DNA of 64,000 nucleotides from positions 181,313,981 to 181,377,980 of the forward strand of contig CM030366.1 of the NCBI GenBank assembly GCA_017893485.1, written 5' to 3'. The number at the start of each line of letters is the position of its first letter. The first letter of the stretch is position 1. The notes beneath the pieces are model-generated. The model was given only the letters and a program-made list of their open reading frames with translations. It was not told where the DNA came from and searched no databases. Shown here piece after piece: positions 23,761 through 34,906 of this stretch. A program made the translations under genes and the position numbers. The DNA is from Hemerocallis citrina (lineage: Eukaryota; Streptophyta; Magnoliopsida; Asparagales; Asphodelaceae).

Positions 23761-25390
23761 TTACACTAAGGGTCTGTTCTTTTTTTTGCCTCTTATAAGA
23801 GGTGAGATTTAGGTAGTGTTCTTTTTTTTCTCTTATAAGTGATTTACCTCTTGTAAGAGGTGGTCCACCTCTTACAAGAGTTTTTTTAGTGTTCTTTTTT
23901 TACCTCTTATAAGAGATTTCTCTCAAAATTGCTTCTAAACCTAAATGGCTTCTACTAGCCTCTTTCAAAATCTTAAAAGTCTTCTATTACTTAAAAAGAC
24001 TACATTACCCCTAAATTAATGATTTCCAGATCTAATATTTGCTGTGAACAACATTCTGTAGGAATATGATCTTGTATGTCTAGCTAGTCAACAGCTAGCT
24101 AATTAATGACGATTGTAAAGAGGTGACCGTCCAAAGTTGTTCCTTAGGGGTCATTTTTTTAATCCATTATTCTTCCTAACCAAACATGTTCCTAATGTAA
24201 ACTTCATGATTTTCTTTTTTGGCCCTATTTAAGAAATAAATAAATAATATTGTGTTTCTTTAGGCCCATCCGCAACAACACAGCCCTCTGGACCAGCTAT
24301 TGGTTTATTTCCCATCCCAGCAATGTCCGAACAATCCGCAGGTACTCCTTCATGGTTTAATCAGCAATCTTTCAGCAATACGCAGATACGGCAAAAGTGG
24401 ACATGAAGTTGAATGGAGAAATGTTGGTATTAATAGTGAAATTATATAGTAAGGTCAAAAATGTCTAAACGTAGAGAAAAGGTTCTTGTGAGAGGTGAAA
24501 AAAGAACAGAAATCTCTTATAAGAGGTTCTTATAAGAGGTTATTTTTATATAAAAGAACACCTCAAAAAGAGACTCTTACAAGAGGCTCTTACTGTAAAT
24601 ATCTTATAAGAGGCAAAAAAAAGAACAGACCCTTACAGTAAGAGCCTCTTGTAAGAGCCTCTTTTTTAGGTATTCTTTTAAATAAAAATAACCTCTTATA
24701 AGAACCTCTTATAAGAGATTTCTGTTCTTTTTTCACCTCTTACAAGAGCCTTTTCTCTACTTTTAGACATTTTTGCCCTTACTATATAATTTCTTTATTT
24801 AGGTTACAATACACATATTTATTTGGTTAGAAATAATGCTTATTCGGTGATAAACTCTCTCATTAAAATAGTAGAGAAAGATTCTATCATCATACCACAC
24901 TTGGTGTTAGAGGTAAAAGAAAAAGATACTAACTCATAAAAACTAATGTTTAATTTTTTGCTTGAGTAGTGTCCACTAATTATTTATTTATAATAATCTC
25001 TACACATTCCTTACCAAAAAATTAATAATCTATACATACTATAACTAAGCACATATGTAATTTGTGTTTCTTCCTGTTCACCATCTCCACTCACTAAATT
25101 ACCCTATGAATATAACATCCAATTAAAATCAATCACCCAATTAAATCTCCACCACATATCAATATCAAGCCAAGCCAAAGTTATATCTACCATCTACTTA
25201 AAATAATGATCCAACTAGATCTAGACCACACAATTAAGTCGAACTTGTATCCACCATCAACTAGGAAAAAATACATGACACTTGCCTTACTCAAGCTATA
25301 ACTGGAGAATCTGGGCTGTCTGTTAAAATCAACGATTTCACACGAAATCAATCACCCAATTATTTAATCTCAATCACACTTTCAAAATTC

Positions 25391-25391
<1 letters not shown>

Positions 25392-25471
<80 letters not shown>
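25392..25471. repeat. (TA)n microsatellite, about 80 bp
   Basis: An uninterrupted TA repeat lies inside the right arm of the inverted duplication. Open frames across it are artefacts of the repeat. Confidence 0.95.
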
Positions 25472-25475
<4 letters not shown>

Positions 25476-25763
25476 TAAACTTAATAACTATGATAAGCAA
25501 CTTGTTTTGAATTTCATAAACTTGCACTATTTCTCTAATGGAGTCCACCACATTATGACTGCTTTCCATCTCGTAAAGAAAAGATGTATGACGAATTCTT
25601 GTAAAAACAAAATAATCAAATTCATAAACCACATTATGATAATCATATAAGCTGTCTACAATAAACAAAACTAAGAATGCTTGAAATTTATTTATCCTAG
25701 AAAGAAAACTAGGAAAGAATATGTTTCTCAGCAGATGAGCATTTTCAAAACCATACACTGTAC

Positions 25764-25995
25764 TGAAGAACCCAGATTTGGAATTGGCTATTAATGGATT
25801 CTAATAGTGTGTAGTTTAAATATTATAAATCTGTACTCGCATCAAAGTTATATTTTCTGCAGATTCTTGATTTTGTGTGTGTGTGTGTGTACATACATAC
25901 ATCCAGATCTGAAATTGGCTCCTATTGGATTCTAATAGTGTTCAGATCAAATATTATAAATCTGCAGTAGCATCAAAGTAATATTTGCTGAAGAA
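25764..25995. repeat. Two direct copies of a ~95-bp segment
   Basis: Sequence with GGATTCTAATAGTGT and AAATATTATAAATCTG occurs at about 25764-25862 and again at 25900-25995, about 135 bp apart, separated by a GTGTGT/CATACATA tract. No gene is seen. Confidence 0.6.
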
Positions 25996-26122
25996 TACTT
26001 CTTCATTTATTAATTTAGGGATAATATAGATTTTTTAAGTGATAGAAGTCTTATAAGAATTTGAAAGAGGCTAGTAGAAGTCTTTTAGGCTTATAAGAGA
26101 TTTTGAGAGAAATATCTTATAA

Positions 26123-26521
26123 GAGCATCCACAGTGGTGTTTCTCATTTTGCCAAAAATGGCTGCAACAGTAACAGCAAATATGATCGATCGCTGCAGTG
26201 GTTGTTTGCTATATTGTTCGCATTTTGCCAAAAATTGAGTGGGACGGTATATGATATACCGTCTCACAAAAAAGAAAACCTCTCAGACAAGAGATCATCT
26301 CTTGTCTGAGGGGTTTTTTAAATAAAAAAAAACCTCTCAGACAAGAAATGATCTTTTGTCTGAGGAGTTTGCTATAATTTGAGAATTGCTATATTGGTTT
26401 CTCATATATAAGAAACCGATATAGAAAATTTGCTATAAAATGGAAAAATGAAAAACCATTGTGGCGCTGGTTTGCTATAAAATGGCAATTTGCCATTTAT
26501 AAAAAACCACTGTGGATGCTC
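26123..26521. mobile_element. GAGCATCC MITE 4
   Basis: Ends GAGCATCCACAGTGG and CCACTGTGGATGCTC are near perfect inverted repeats, flanked by TAA (26120-26122 and 26522-26524). It sits inside a CTTATAAGAGG palindrome of the inverted duplication. Internal palindromes include CCTCTCAGACAAGAGAT repeated in inverted form. Confidence 0.8.
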
Positions 26522-26886
26522 TAAGAGGTAAAAAAAAACACTAAAAAAACTCTTGTAAGAGATGGACCACCTCTTACAAGAGGTAAATCACTTATAAGAG
26601 GAGAAAAAGAACACTACCTAAGGCCTTCTCCCATTATAGTAGTAGAGATAATTAATTGGAGTTTAATTAGGTTGGAGTGAGATTAGGATGTATGGTTTAG
26701 AATTAGTTAGGTTATGGTTATATCTATGTGTGTGGTGTAGATTTAATTGAGAGATTTAGTTAGATTAGGATTAGATCTAATCTAATTGTGTGGTGTAGAT
26801 TTAATTAAGGTTGAATGCATACAAATCACAGGTTGTCTACAAATAACAACTCTCCCATTATAATATTAGAGATAATAATTCTTCAC

Positions 26887-27919
26887 TAGGGGTGTGCACG
26901 GGTAGGTTGGGCGGGCGGATTTTTGGTAATTTTCAAACCGACCCAGAATATTTTTTAAACCCAAAACTCATCCAAATCTATTTGTTATTTTCATACCCAA
27001 ACACATACCCATGGATTTCGGGGTAGTTCGGGTGGGTTTCGGTTTATACAGTTCGGGTAAGATTTATCGGATAATTTGGGTTTTTCTTTGATAATATATA
27101 TTTTCTATTCGTTTAAAATTAAGACTAGCAAATTGGCAAACTCATAAATAGTTGTCAAAATAAATCCAATAAAGATGACAATTACGTATAGCAAATTCAC
27201 ATCTAGGTGCAATAAGCATGCCCGTTAAAAATGTTTTTTAACGGAGAAACAATATTTGGCAACTTGTGAAGAAAATATAAGCAAACAAAATACTTATGAG
27301 TACTTTGTCATCTTATGAGTATAAGCAAGCAAGAGTCCCCTTCGGTTGCACACTACTTTTGGTGAGCACTCCGTGAGCACTCACGAACTAGAGACCCTAT
27401 GAAAAATCCGAACCGCTCATATTGTTCTATATGCCTTAGATAGCCTAACAATAAAAAATCAAGTAATTTGAAGTTCATTTGCCCATCCATCAAGCTGTTA
27501 GAATTTTCAGCCATACAATTTTGTGATGATGTAAATTATGGGCAAATGAACTTCAAATTACTTGATTTTTTATTGTTAGGTTATCTAAGGCATATAGAAC
27601 GATATGAGCGGTTCGGATTTTTCATAGGGTCTCTAGTTCGTGAGTGTTCACGGAGTGCTCACCGAAATAGTGTGCAACCGAAGATTTCTCGATATGTATA
27701 TGTATGTATGTGTGTGTGTATATGTATATCTCACAGAATACGAGTTGGCTACAGTTTGGATTGGGTGGGTTTTAGATCCAAACCAAAACCGGCGGTCTTT
27801 TAATAAAAAATTCAAACCCATCCATTAGGGTTTGGGCGGGTTTTCATGACATAAAATTTCCACCCATTCGGGTGGGATCGTTCGGGTTCGGGTCAAACCC
27901 GACTTGGTGCACACCCCTG
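26887..27919. mobile_element. Non-autonomous hAT element
   Basis: Ends TAGGGGTGTGCA and TGCACACCCCTG are 12-bp inverted repeats of hAT type. Flanks TTCTTCAC (26879-26886) and TCCTCCAC (27920-27927) fit an 8-bp duplication with two mismatches. Subterminal regions are rich in CGGGT/ACCCG motifs, a usual hAT feature. There is no transposase; a hairpin element fills the middle. Confidence 0.7.
27340..27683. repeat. Hairpin of two ~150-bp arms inside the hAT element
   Basis: CTTCGGTTGCACACTA at 27340 is matched by its complement ending at 27683. The two arms pair over about 150 bp with only a handful of mismatches around a loop of about 40-50 bp. No flanking duplication was found, so it may be a MITE with long terminal repeats or an inverted duplication. 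Confidence 0.8.
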
Positions 27920-27925
27920 TCCTCC

Positions 27926-28165
27926 ACTATATATTTAAAGCTTGTGACAATTAAAGAGAGATGAGATGCAGTATCACTATCATGTTTCATTATCCATATC
28001 AAGATATGAGATATGGTAGCTTAGAAATATAGTTGTAGAGCTCCAGTATATATTTAAAGCTTGTAAAAATTAAAGAGAGATGAGATCCAGTATCACTATC
28101 ATGTTTCATCATCCAATATGAGAAATGGTAGCTTAGAAATATAGTTGTACACAGAAAAATTTCAA
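27926..28165. repeat. 119-bp tandem duplication
   Basis: A segment beginning near ATATTTAAAGCTTG is present twice with a period of 119 bp (27931 and 28050) and differs at about ten positions. It is non-coding. Confidence 0.8.
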
Positions 28166-28195
28166 GGTATTCTACAACAACAATAAACAACAATA

Positions 28196-29343
28196 GACCG
28201 TCTTCTTCCCCCAGATCCCGCCGCCCCTCCCTCCCTTCCGTCTTACTCCTTTCGTTAATCTTGGTGTGCTCGCGATTCCCTTCAGACCCATCTCTCTTAT
28301 TTCCGTTTCCCTCGCTCTTAGATTTTTCCTCTCCCTCTTGCATCCTCTTCTTTCCCGACTAGCCAGGCCGCCTCCTCCGGCTCGCTTTTCTGAGCATCGG
28401 AGGTCGTTCCTTTCGAAGATCAGCGCATCGCTCTCTGGAGTTCTAGAGCCCCGATTTTTGGTGGTTTAGCTCGGTGCTTCTGCTTTGGAGGTTTACTTCT
28501 CCCCTCTCCGGCCGTTCGGATTTATGCTGGTTCTCAGCCTAGCTTCCCCGTGGTATCTCGCCTTCCCTTGGTCTTTGCAGCTCCGTCTCTAGCCTGTCAC
28601 TGTACGTTTTATCGCAATTTTTTTTTCTTCTGTTTGTACTGTTTCGACAACTGGTTACTCGTCGTTTTCCTTTAGTGGAGATCCCTTTAGATCTCGTTTC
28701 TCATTCTCCCTTTTGTTCCTACTTTGCGCGCTCAAGTTAGTCTATCGCTCTCTCTGAGCTCCGACTGTTTGGTTGTCGAGACAAACCTTGTTTGGTCGTC
28801 AGTTAGCGGCAAGGTGGGATCTTCCGATTCCATTGAAAAGTGCTCCCTCTGCTTCGTTCTCTTTTCTTTTTAGCTCTGTGTGTTTTAATTTCCTTCAAAT
28901 CCATTGTTTTTTGAAGGTTTTTTTGACCTTTTTCGATCGGCTGTGCTGATCGCTACAGTGCTGGTTTATCAACTGTTTCTTTTCTGCCCCATTCTCTCTC
29001 ACTTTATTTGGATTGGGCCCGGGCCTCTATGGGCTCGTCATGGGTGGAGATTGTTAAAAAGAAAAAAAAATTACTAAAAAAGATTATCCTAAGTCCGACC
29101 CTCTCCCGTTGAGCCCACGTCTTGATCGGCCCACTTCGAAGAAGTTTCTAGGGTGTTCCCCATCGTCCTTTTACCGGCCTGCCAACTTTTACGTCTATTC
29201 CACTTCTAAGCTTTCTTCCACCTCTTCGTCTTCCCTCGCCCTGGTCTGTTTCTGTTGTCTTCAATCTGGGCATCTAAAGGCCTTCTTCACCTCCAACATG
29301 AATTGCTTGTTTTGCCTGAAATCAGGCCATTCCCGTAATCGCT
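28196..29343 (+). mobile_element. LINE 5' fragment (second copy of the LINE family)
   Basis: A CT-rich leader of about 830 bp leads to a broken ORF1 start (SSWVEIVKKKKK near 29.04 kb). Then comes sequence matching the LINE ORF1 at 12 kb, including VCFCCLQSGHLK and CLFCLKSGHSRNR, the two CCHC knuckles (the first lacks its final Cys). The copy is cut at 29343 by an LTR. A frame break lies after the lysine run. Confidence 0.75.
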
Positions 29344-30269
29344 TGTAACTCCCTCTTCCAGTAGTACGTATTTTACTACGTAAATTTTTATACTTTAATT
29401 TTCAGAAGTTTTATTTTTCTTTTTGGACTCTTTATCTAAAGCCAGAATATTTTTCTGATCAATTCTATAATTTTGTGATTTTTCGATCGGAGTTTAAATA
29501 CAAATTTTAATCCTGATTAATCCTAATTCTTAATCCAATTTTCTTCCTCCCTACACCTTATTTTCTCCCTCCCTACTTCTCCACTTCTGCATACACCAAA
29601 TTTCTCCCCCCTCATTTTCTCCTTCTACGCCCAACTTCTCATTTTTTTCACACACATGTTTGATTTTTCTACACCCCATGCACTTTGATTTTTCTACACC
29701 CCATGCACCTTTTTCTTTCTATATATATATACACACACACATGCAGAACCTCCCACCTCTTTCTCTTCTCTTATCTACATCCCATTCTTCATTTTCCCTT
29801 CTTCTCTTCCTCCGCCTTCTTCACACCCGAGAGCTCAAGCAACACCCAAGCTCCACTTTACCTTCCACCTTTGAGCCAACGACTCCGCTTCTACGATCCC
29901 GTGAACCCCGAAAAACAACCCGACGCCGCGTCACCTTGTTGTTGTTGTCACTCACCGTTGCTACCGTTGTTCACTCGTTGCCGTCTTGCCGCCATTCTTA
30001 CCACCGTTGTGCCGCCGTCCGTTGCCGACGTCGCTTCTTCTTTCCGTGGTTAACACCACCATCGAAATCGTCACGTTATAAGGCAAGTACCTTGTACACT
30101 ATTTTTGTTCTTGTACAAGCATTTTTCTTTGACTCGTGGCAAGTAGTCCAGTTATCATCATATTTTATTGTCAAACTCTGTTCTAGTCACTTGTTCCATG
30201 CTATATCAACTGAAGAGTGAACCGTTAACACATTTCGAATCGTGTTATCGAATATCGAATATTCAACCT

Positions 30270-30840
30270 TACTATCTCTAAAATTTCTTGACCTTGCACT
30301 AAGAATTCGACCATGTTTCCAATACTGGATTGAATATTTTCTACATGGAAATCGTAGCCCATCGAGTCCCGAATCCAAAACATCTTACGGTTTCTCAATC
30401 GGATGTATAGATTGTGAGATATCGCGATTTTAGTACTGACATATCATGAATTTCTGAACTTGCACGGGATTACGAATGGTATCTTGTACTGAGAATTTGA
30501 CCATGTTCCCGATACTGGATCGAAAAACTTTCTACATGAAAATCGTAGCCCTTCGAGTCTAAATATCCGAAACATCCTACAGTTTCTCAATCGAATGTAT
30601 AGATTGTGAGATATCGCGATTTTAGTACTGACATATCATGAATTTCTGAACCTGCATGCATGGGATTACGAACGGTATCTTGTACTGAAAATTTGACCAT
30701 GTTCCCGATACTGGATTGAAAAGCTTTCTACATAAAAATCGTAGCCCTTCGAGTCTAGATATCCGGAATATCCTATAGTTTCTTAATCTGATGTATAGAT
30801 TGTGAGATATCGCAATTCTAGTATTATGACTCTGAATTTC
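30270..30840. repeat. Tandem repeat of ~194 bp inside the LTR
   Basis: The phrase GATTGTGAGATATCGC recurs near 30410, 30602 and 30800, and ATCGTAGCCC recurs with the same spacing. Three diverged units are present, the first incomplete. Length changes of this array would alter LTR size. Confidence 0.75.
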
Positions 30841-31399
30841 CAGATTGCGCGCGAAACATCAAAACCAGCGAAGAATGAATTTGTATGCATAGCTACTGTC
30901 TCTAAAATGTATTGTGTGAATATGCGTTGGAACCGGAAGAGAGTCTACTTTCTAAAATCTCTGACGGAATTGAATTTATTTTTCTGTAACAACGGAAAAG
31001 TGAATTTGAATGCAGATATGTCAAGTTGTCTAAAAATTCATCTCTACGTTTTTGCACATAAACCCATTACTTTTTATATTTAATGAACTGAGTGTATTAT
31101 TGTTCTTGTAATAATAACTTGCATATATATAATAGGTTGATAGAATGCATTTTATACCACTTGATAATTTATAATAACTACTCTCGATACATGAACCCAT
31201 TATATCTCATGTCCATGATTACTGTCCTTGATATTTTCCTTGACTAAACTATTTGATTATACCGTTTCACTAGTCGTACCAACTGCATGTTCATAATTAG
31301 TTATAAAAGAATAATAAGCCGGGGTTATAAAGGTACAGCTTAATAGTAGACAATATAGGGGAGTATACTCGGAAGGGGGCCCGTGTTTCCCGAAATAGT

Positions 31400-31730
31400 G
31401 ATTCTTGATTCTTGATTCTTGATTACACAATTCTTGATTACATAATTCTCGATTACATGATTCATGATTACATGTCTTGATACTATCACTGGAAGACCCG
31501 AGTACATAATCCTATAGAATTCACTACTTAAGTCTAAACGTCACATGATTGATATGCACCGAACTTGTGGTATGGGACACAGGATTTAGATAAGTTAATA
31601 ACACAGATAAACTTGAGATCTTCACTAAGCATGATTCTTAATTACATGACTCTTCGTTACATGACTCTTGATTCTTGATTACATGATTCTTGATTACATG
31701 ACTCTCGATCCTTGATTACATGATTATCGA
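31400..31730. repeat. Short-motif repeat GATTCTTGATTACAT
   Basis: Variants of CTTGATTACATGATT repeat at 31400-31475 and 31625-31730. They are imperfect and lie within the LTR. No function is suggested. Confidence 0.7.
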
Positions 31731-32338
31731 TTAACTAATCCTAGGTTATCAATTGCTTATATCTTGAAGTCTAGAATACACTAATTACAGTTATTACTTA
31801 CATGATCATATTGTCCCAATTCCTTGCTTACTTCCATATTGTATTTGTACTTCTACTTCTTGTTTCTTCCATGCTATATCTTGTTATATTATCCCTTTTT
31901 CTGCTTGTTGCTACTTGCTGCCCAAAACTTGCTCTAACCGGAACTTTTCTATTTTTCTTTGAGTTAATAATTATACAGGTACTGATGGACCCGATGAGCA
32001 GACTCTCTAGACGATCGTTGCTGCTTCCTTACTACTTCATATTGTTTTTCTTTCAGTCGCTATTTTATCTAGTTGTTATACCGAACTGCTTATCATATTA
32101 TTTTAATTTTGGCACCTTGTACTCCCGGGCATCTTGACCCGATATTGATGTATTATCCAAAAGATGGTTATTCTATTTTCAGCTCATGTGATTATTATAT
32201 TTTCCTGCTTGAATGTGTTTTAAAGATCTTGTTGAGCTTATAATTGTACAGCTTATGGATGATGTATATCATTCGCTGGGCCTCAGTTGCGTGCCTGTAT
32301 TTCCGTATAGTGGGAAGCGGGGCGTGACAGGTTTTTAG

Positions 32339-32351
32339 TGGTATCAGAGCC
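32339..32351 (+). other. Primer-binding site (initiator tRNA-Met)
   Basis: TGGTATCAGAGCC complements the 3' end of plant initiator tRNA-Met exactly over the usual 12 bases. It lies just after the LTR and fixes the plus-strand orientation. Confidence 0.85.
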
Positions 32352-32391
32352 TAGGCTCGAACCATGCTAAGCTCAACAATGTACACACCAC

Positions 32392-32997
32392 GTGGATCAC
32401 ATGAATGTTAATAACCAACTTGCCATATGGAGATTTACCCCATTCGAATATGCATTTCAGACTATGGTTCACGGAGGCTCTTCGACTTCTACACCCAGGG
32501 ATGAACTATCGGAGATCGTCGCCATTCTTCAAGAGATGCACCGAATGATGGAGCTACAGCAAGAGAAAAATGAACTGGTGAGAGCTAATCTGGATATGGT
32601 ACAGGATGTCGCAAACTCCATTCAGTGAGACTTGTTTGTGCACCAACATAAGAGTTATACCGCCATGCTCGATACCCAGGAGCAAATCCGTAGAGGGTGG
32701 ACTGCCGTTCAGGGGGCATTACATCTCCTTACTGTCGCACAGTCTACAGGTGGACCGATACGGAGGCCAGTTCAGACCCCGACTACTAGAGCATCACCTT
32801 ACCCATCGGCGACTCTGAAGAAGGACCAGAAGTGCTATTATTACCGCCGAGTTAGACACATACGCAAGAACTGCTGGAAAGCCAACAACCTGTGTCTTGC
32901 ATGCGGAGCGAATGATCACAAGGTTCGGGATTGCCCGAAGAGAAAGAGTGTCACACAAATAGGAGGATCAAATCCCAGTGGAGGACATACTGGATAG
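32392..32997 (+). pseudogene. Gypsy gag fragment with zinc knuckles
   Basis: Two overlapping broken frames cover an N-terminal helical part and a C-terminal part with two knuckles. The first, CYYYRRVRHIRKNC, has lost a Cys; the second, CLACGANDHKVRDC, is intact. The capsid domain between them is mostly missing. A stop follows at 32995. No protease or pol follows, so the element is truncated or deleted. Confidence 0.65.
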
Positions 32998-33611
32998 TGT
33001 AATCAGGCTCATAACCTGATTACAGTGGAGGCAGAGACCACTAAAGAAACAGTTGCTGGTATATTTTGATCTAGTCATACTTCAGTTCCTGCGTCGTTTG
33101 TTACCTTCTGTACATTGCATTCATTCTCATCGATCAATCCATTATTGAGTATCATACTAGTTATTTCTTTCTATCCCTATTTTTGAATCTTCTATTGGAA
33201 GATAGTAGGGATTTTGTTGGTCTAAATAGCAAACAAATTGAAATTTGGAATAACAACAAGAAGACTCTTCATTATTTTCTAAAACTGGTATTACTACACC
33301 TTACAAATATACACTCTATTCTTTTTCTTCTTTTCTGCTTGTTTCTTGTTCTTATCTTGCTTAATTTTTTTTCTTCTTCCAAAACTTCTTATTTATAGGA
33401 ATGAAAGATAAGTAACTGACAAATTATTCATTCCTGTTTCTCCTTTTTTTTTTGCGGTGCCAATCTTGCTACAATTTTTCAACATTGTTTGGTGGGTGGG
33501 GCCCACTTTACCAAATAGGTTTGACAACCAACATCTTCGTGTTACCAATCTCTTAATTCTGCTCAATTCATCGATCGCTATCACGTGATATCAGTATCTA
33601 GAAACATCACC
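32998..33611. other. Unassigned spacer after gag
   Basis: This AT-rich sequence has no recognisable protease, reverse transcriptase or LTR. Short open frames here have no known motifs. Confidence 0.4.
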
Positions 33612-33632
33612 ATCAGAGTGGCGCAGCGGAAG
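33612..33632 (+). ncRNA. 5' part of initiator tRNA-Met (fragment)
   Basis: The 21 bases starting ATCAGAGTGGCGC match, from memory, the 5' end of plant initiator tRNA-Met, including the D-arm A box. The anticodon and 3' half do not follow, so this is not a functional tRNA. It may be a retrocopied tRNA or SINE-head relic. Confidence 0.5.
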
Positions 33633-33784
33633 TGTAGTAGAGTCTCTTATTGATTCGTGGAATGAATATCAAAGCAAACTTCAACATCATCAACAACTCA
33701 AGGTTCGATGTTATATTTGGAATGGATAGGACCGGGACCAAAGTGTAGATACTGATCATAGGCCGGTTATAGGGGGGTGAATTA

Positions 33785-34080
33785 ATGAAGAAAAGACAAA
33801 AAGAAGAGGAAATAAAAAGAAGAGAAATGAGGAGAGAAGTCAAAGAAAGAATAAAGAAAAAGAGAAGAAAGAAAAAGAGAAAGAAAGAGGAAGAAGAAAG
33901 AGAGAGAAGTCGAAGAAGAAAGAGAGAAAGAGAGAGAAGTCGGAGAAGAAAGAAAGAGAGAGAAGCCGGGGAAGAAAGGGGTGAAGAGAAAGAAGAAGAC
34001 AACTCAGGAACAAGCTTCGGAGAAGAGAGAAAGTGAGAAGCCGATAGCAGAGGTGGGAGCAAGAAACAAAGAGAAAGTAG
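33785..34080. repeat. GA-rich low-complexity tract
   Basis: Purine-rich sequence with three near repeats of AGAGAGAAGTCGGAGAAGAA. It precedes the LOG-like sequence and may represent its former leader; its open frames on both strands are artefacts. Confidence 0.85.
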
Positions 34081-34101
34081 GAGCTCGGATTTTCTTGGCA
34101 A

Positions 34102-34565
34102 ATGGAAAGAAAAGATCAAGAATCGGTGGTAGGGATGAAGAGAAAATCAGTGCAGGAAGAAGGAGAAGTGGGTATGAAGAAGTTTTCTTCATCTTCATCA
34201 AGATTCAGCAGGATCTGTGCATTTTGTGGCAGTAGCTTTGGCAAAAGATCTAGCTACCAAGAAGCCGCGATCGAGCTCGGCAATGAGCTTGTAGGAAGGA
34301 ATATCGATCTCGTCTATGGTGGTGGGAGCATAGGATTAATGGGCCTAGTTTCCGATGCTATTCGTGCTGGTGGCCGACACGTTTTGGGAGTGATTCCCAA
34401 GTCGCTGATGCCGAAAGAGATTACTGGGGGAACTGTGGGAGATGTTAGAGTTGTCTCTAACATGCACGAGAGGAAGGCTGAAATGGCTCGCGCTGCTGAT
34501 GCTTTCATAGCCCTGCCCGGAGGTTATGGAACACTTGAGGAATTGTTCGAGGTGATCACTTGCAC
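34102..34565 (+). pseudogene. LOG-like: LONELY GUY-like cytokinin-activating enzyme, 5' part, intronless
   Basis: From ATG 34102 (or 34135) the frame gives [46 protein letters not shown], then ERKAEMAR and [13 protein letters not shown], the conserved Rossmann-type LOG motifs including the PGGxGTxxE signature. LOG enzymes release free cytokinin bases from nucleoside monophosphates in the cytosol. Homology stops after EVIT at about 34.57 kb, roughly half of a ~215-residue protein; foreign sequence and a stop follow. Plant LOG genes carry several introns in this stretch, so uninterrupted coding suggests a processed copy. The frame is open, so a short transcript is possible, but the truncated fold is unlikely to be active. 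Confidence 0.75.
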
Positions 34566-34593
34566 GGAGGTTTTTTGTTGTTTTTAATGGATT

Positions 34594-34906
34594 CATTTGT
34601 CCAATATACTATTTATTACCATACTTTCATTGTTTTCTTCTCTTTCTGAAGGTTCTCCTATTTCTGTTAAATCTGTCATCATGTTTATTTCACATTTTTC
34701 TGTTTCACCTTCATTACTTCCACTATCTTCTTCCATTACCATTATTTCTTCATCTTCACTTATTTCTGACGATTCTTTATCATATTTTATGGGTTCATAA
34801 TTTATGTTATTCATTTTTTCAATTTCTTCTACGTATTTTACATTTTCTTTTTTCATCATTTTAGGACAATTTGGTGATATATGTCCTACCTCTCCACATA
34901 TGTAAC
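34594..34906 (-). pseudogene. Caulimovirid-like coat protein, C-terminal fragment (endogenous pararetrovirus)
   Basis: The frame begins inside a CCHC knuckle, with the text ICGEVGHISPNCP near the right edge, continues through an acidic tail and stops at 34594. The rest of the knuckle lies beyond the Tat element at 44395, whose insertion duplicated GTAAC in these codons. Acidic tails and a C-terminal knuckle are typical of pararetrovirus coat proteins. A gag of an unusual retrotransposon is the main alternative. Confidence 0.55.

Larger units (their letters stand above)
23767..26625. repeat. Large inverted duplication of a CTTATAAGAGG-rich element
   Basis: The left copy ends with terminal repeats TAAGGGTCTGTTC at 23767 and GAACAGACCCTTA at 24635. 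Sequence 24440-24598 reappears inverted at 24636-24800, and 23811-24020 reappears inverted at about 25995-26625. The centre is 24599-24635. Both copies are full of CTTATAAGAG and CTTGTAAGAG palindromes. The right copy has 1.2 kb of unrelated AT-rich sequence instead of the left copy's middle. Confidence 0.6.
29344..32329 (+). mobile_element. 3.0 kb LTR of a Ty3/gypsy Tekay/Del-like element
   Basis: It begins TGTAACTCCC inside the LINE knuckle and ends GGGGCGTGACA at 32329, followed 9 bp later by a primer-binding site. Long LTRs with such ends are typical of the Tekay/Del chromoviruses. A TATA-like TCTATATATATATACAC lies near 29720. The opposite LTR is not in the window, so only the 5' LTR and partial gag remain. 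It is not the same subfamily as the solo LTR at 4.4 kb. Confidence 0.7.

Noticed and set aside
25360..25758. Open frame of 132 residues with Tyr-Ile repeats
   Set aside because: It runs through a TA microsatellite and is not a protein gene.
29660..30220. 186-residue plus-strand frame in the Tekay-like LTR
   Set aside because: It lies in the LTR leader, has no domain, and overlaps another frame of equal quality.
33613..34119. Minus-strand frame rich in Leu, Ser and Phe
   Set aside because: It is the complement of a GA-rich low-complexity tract.
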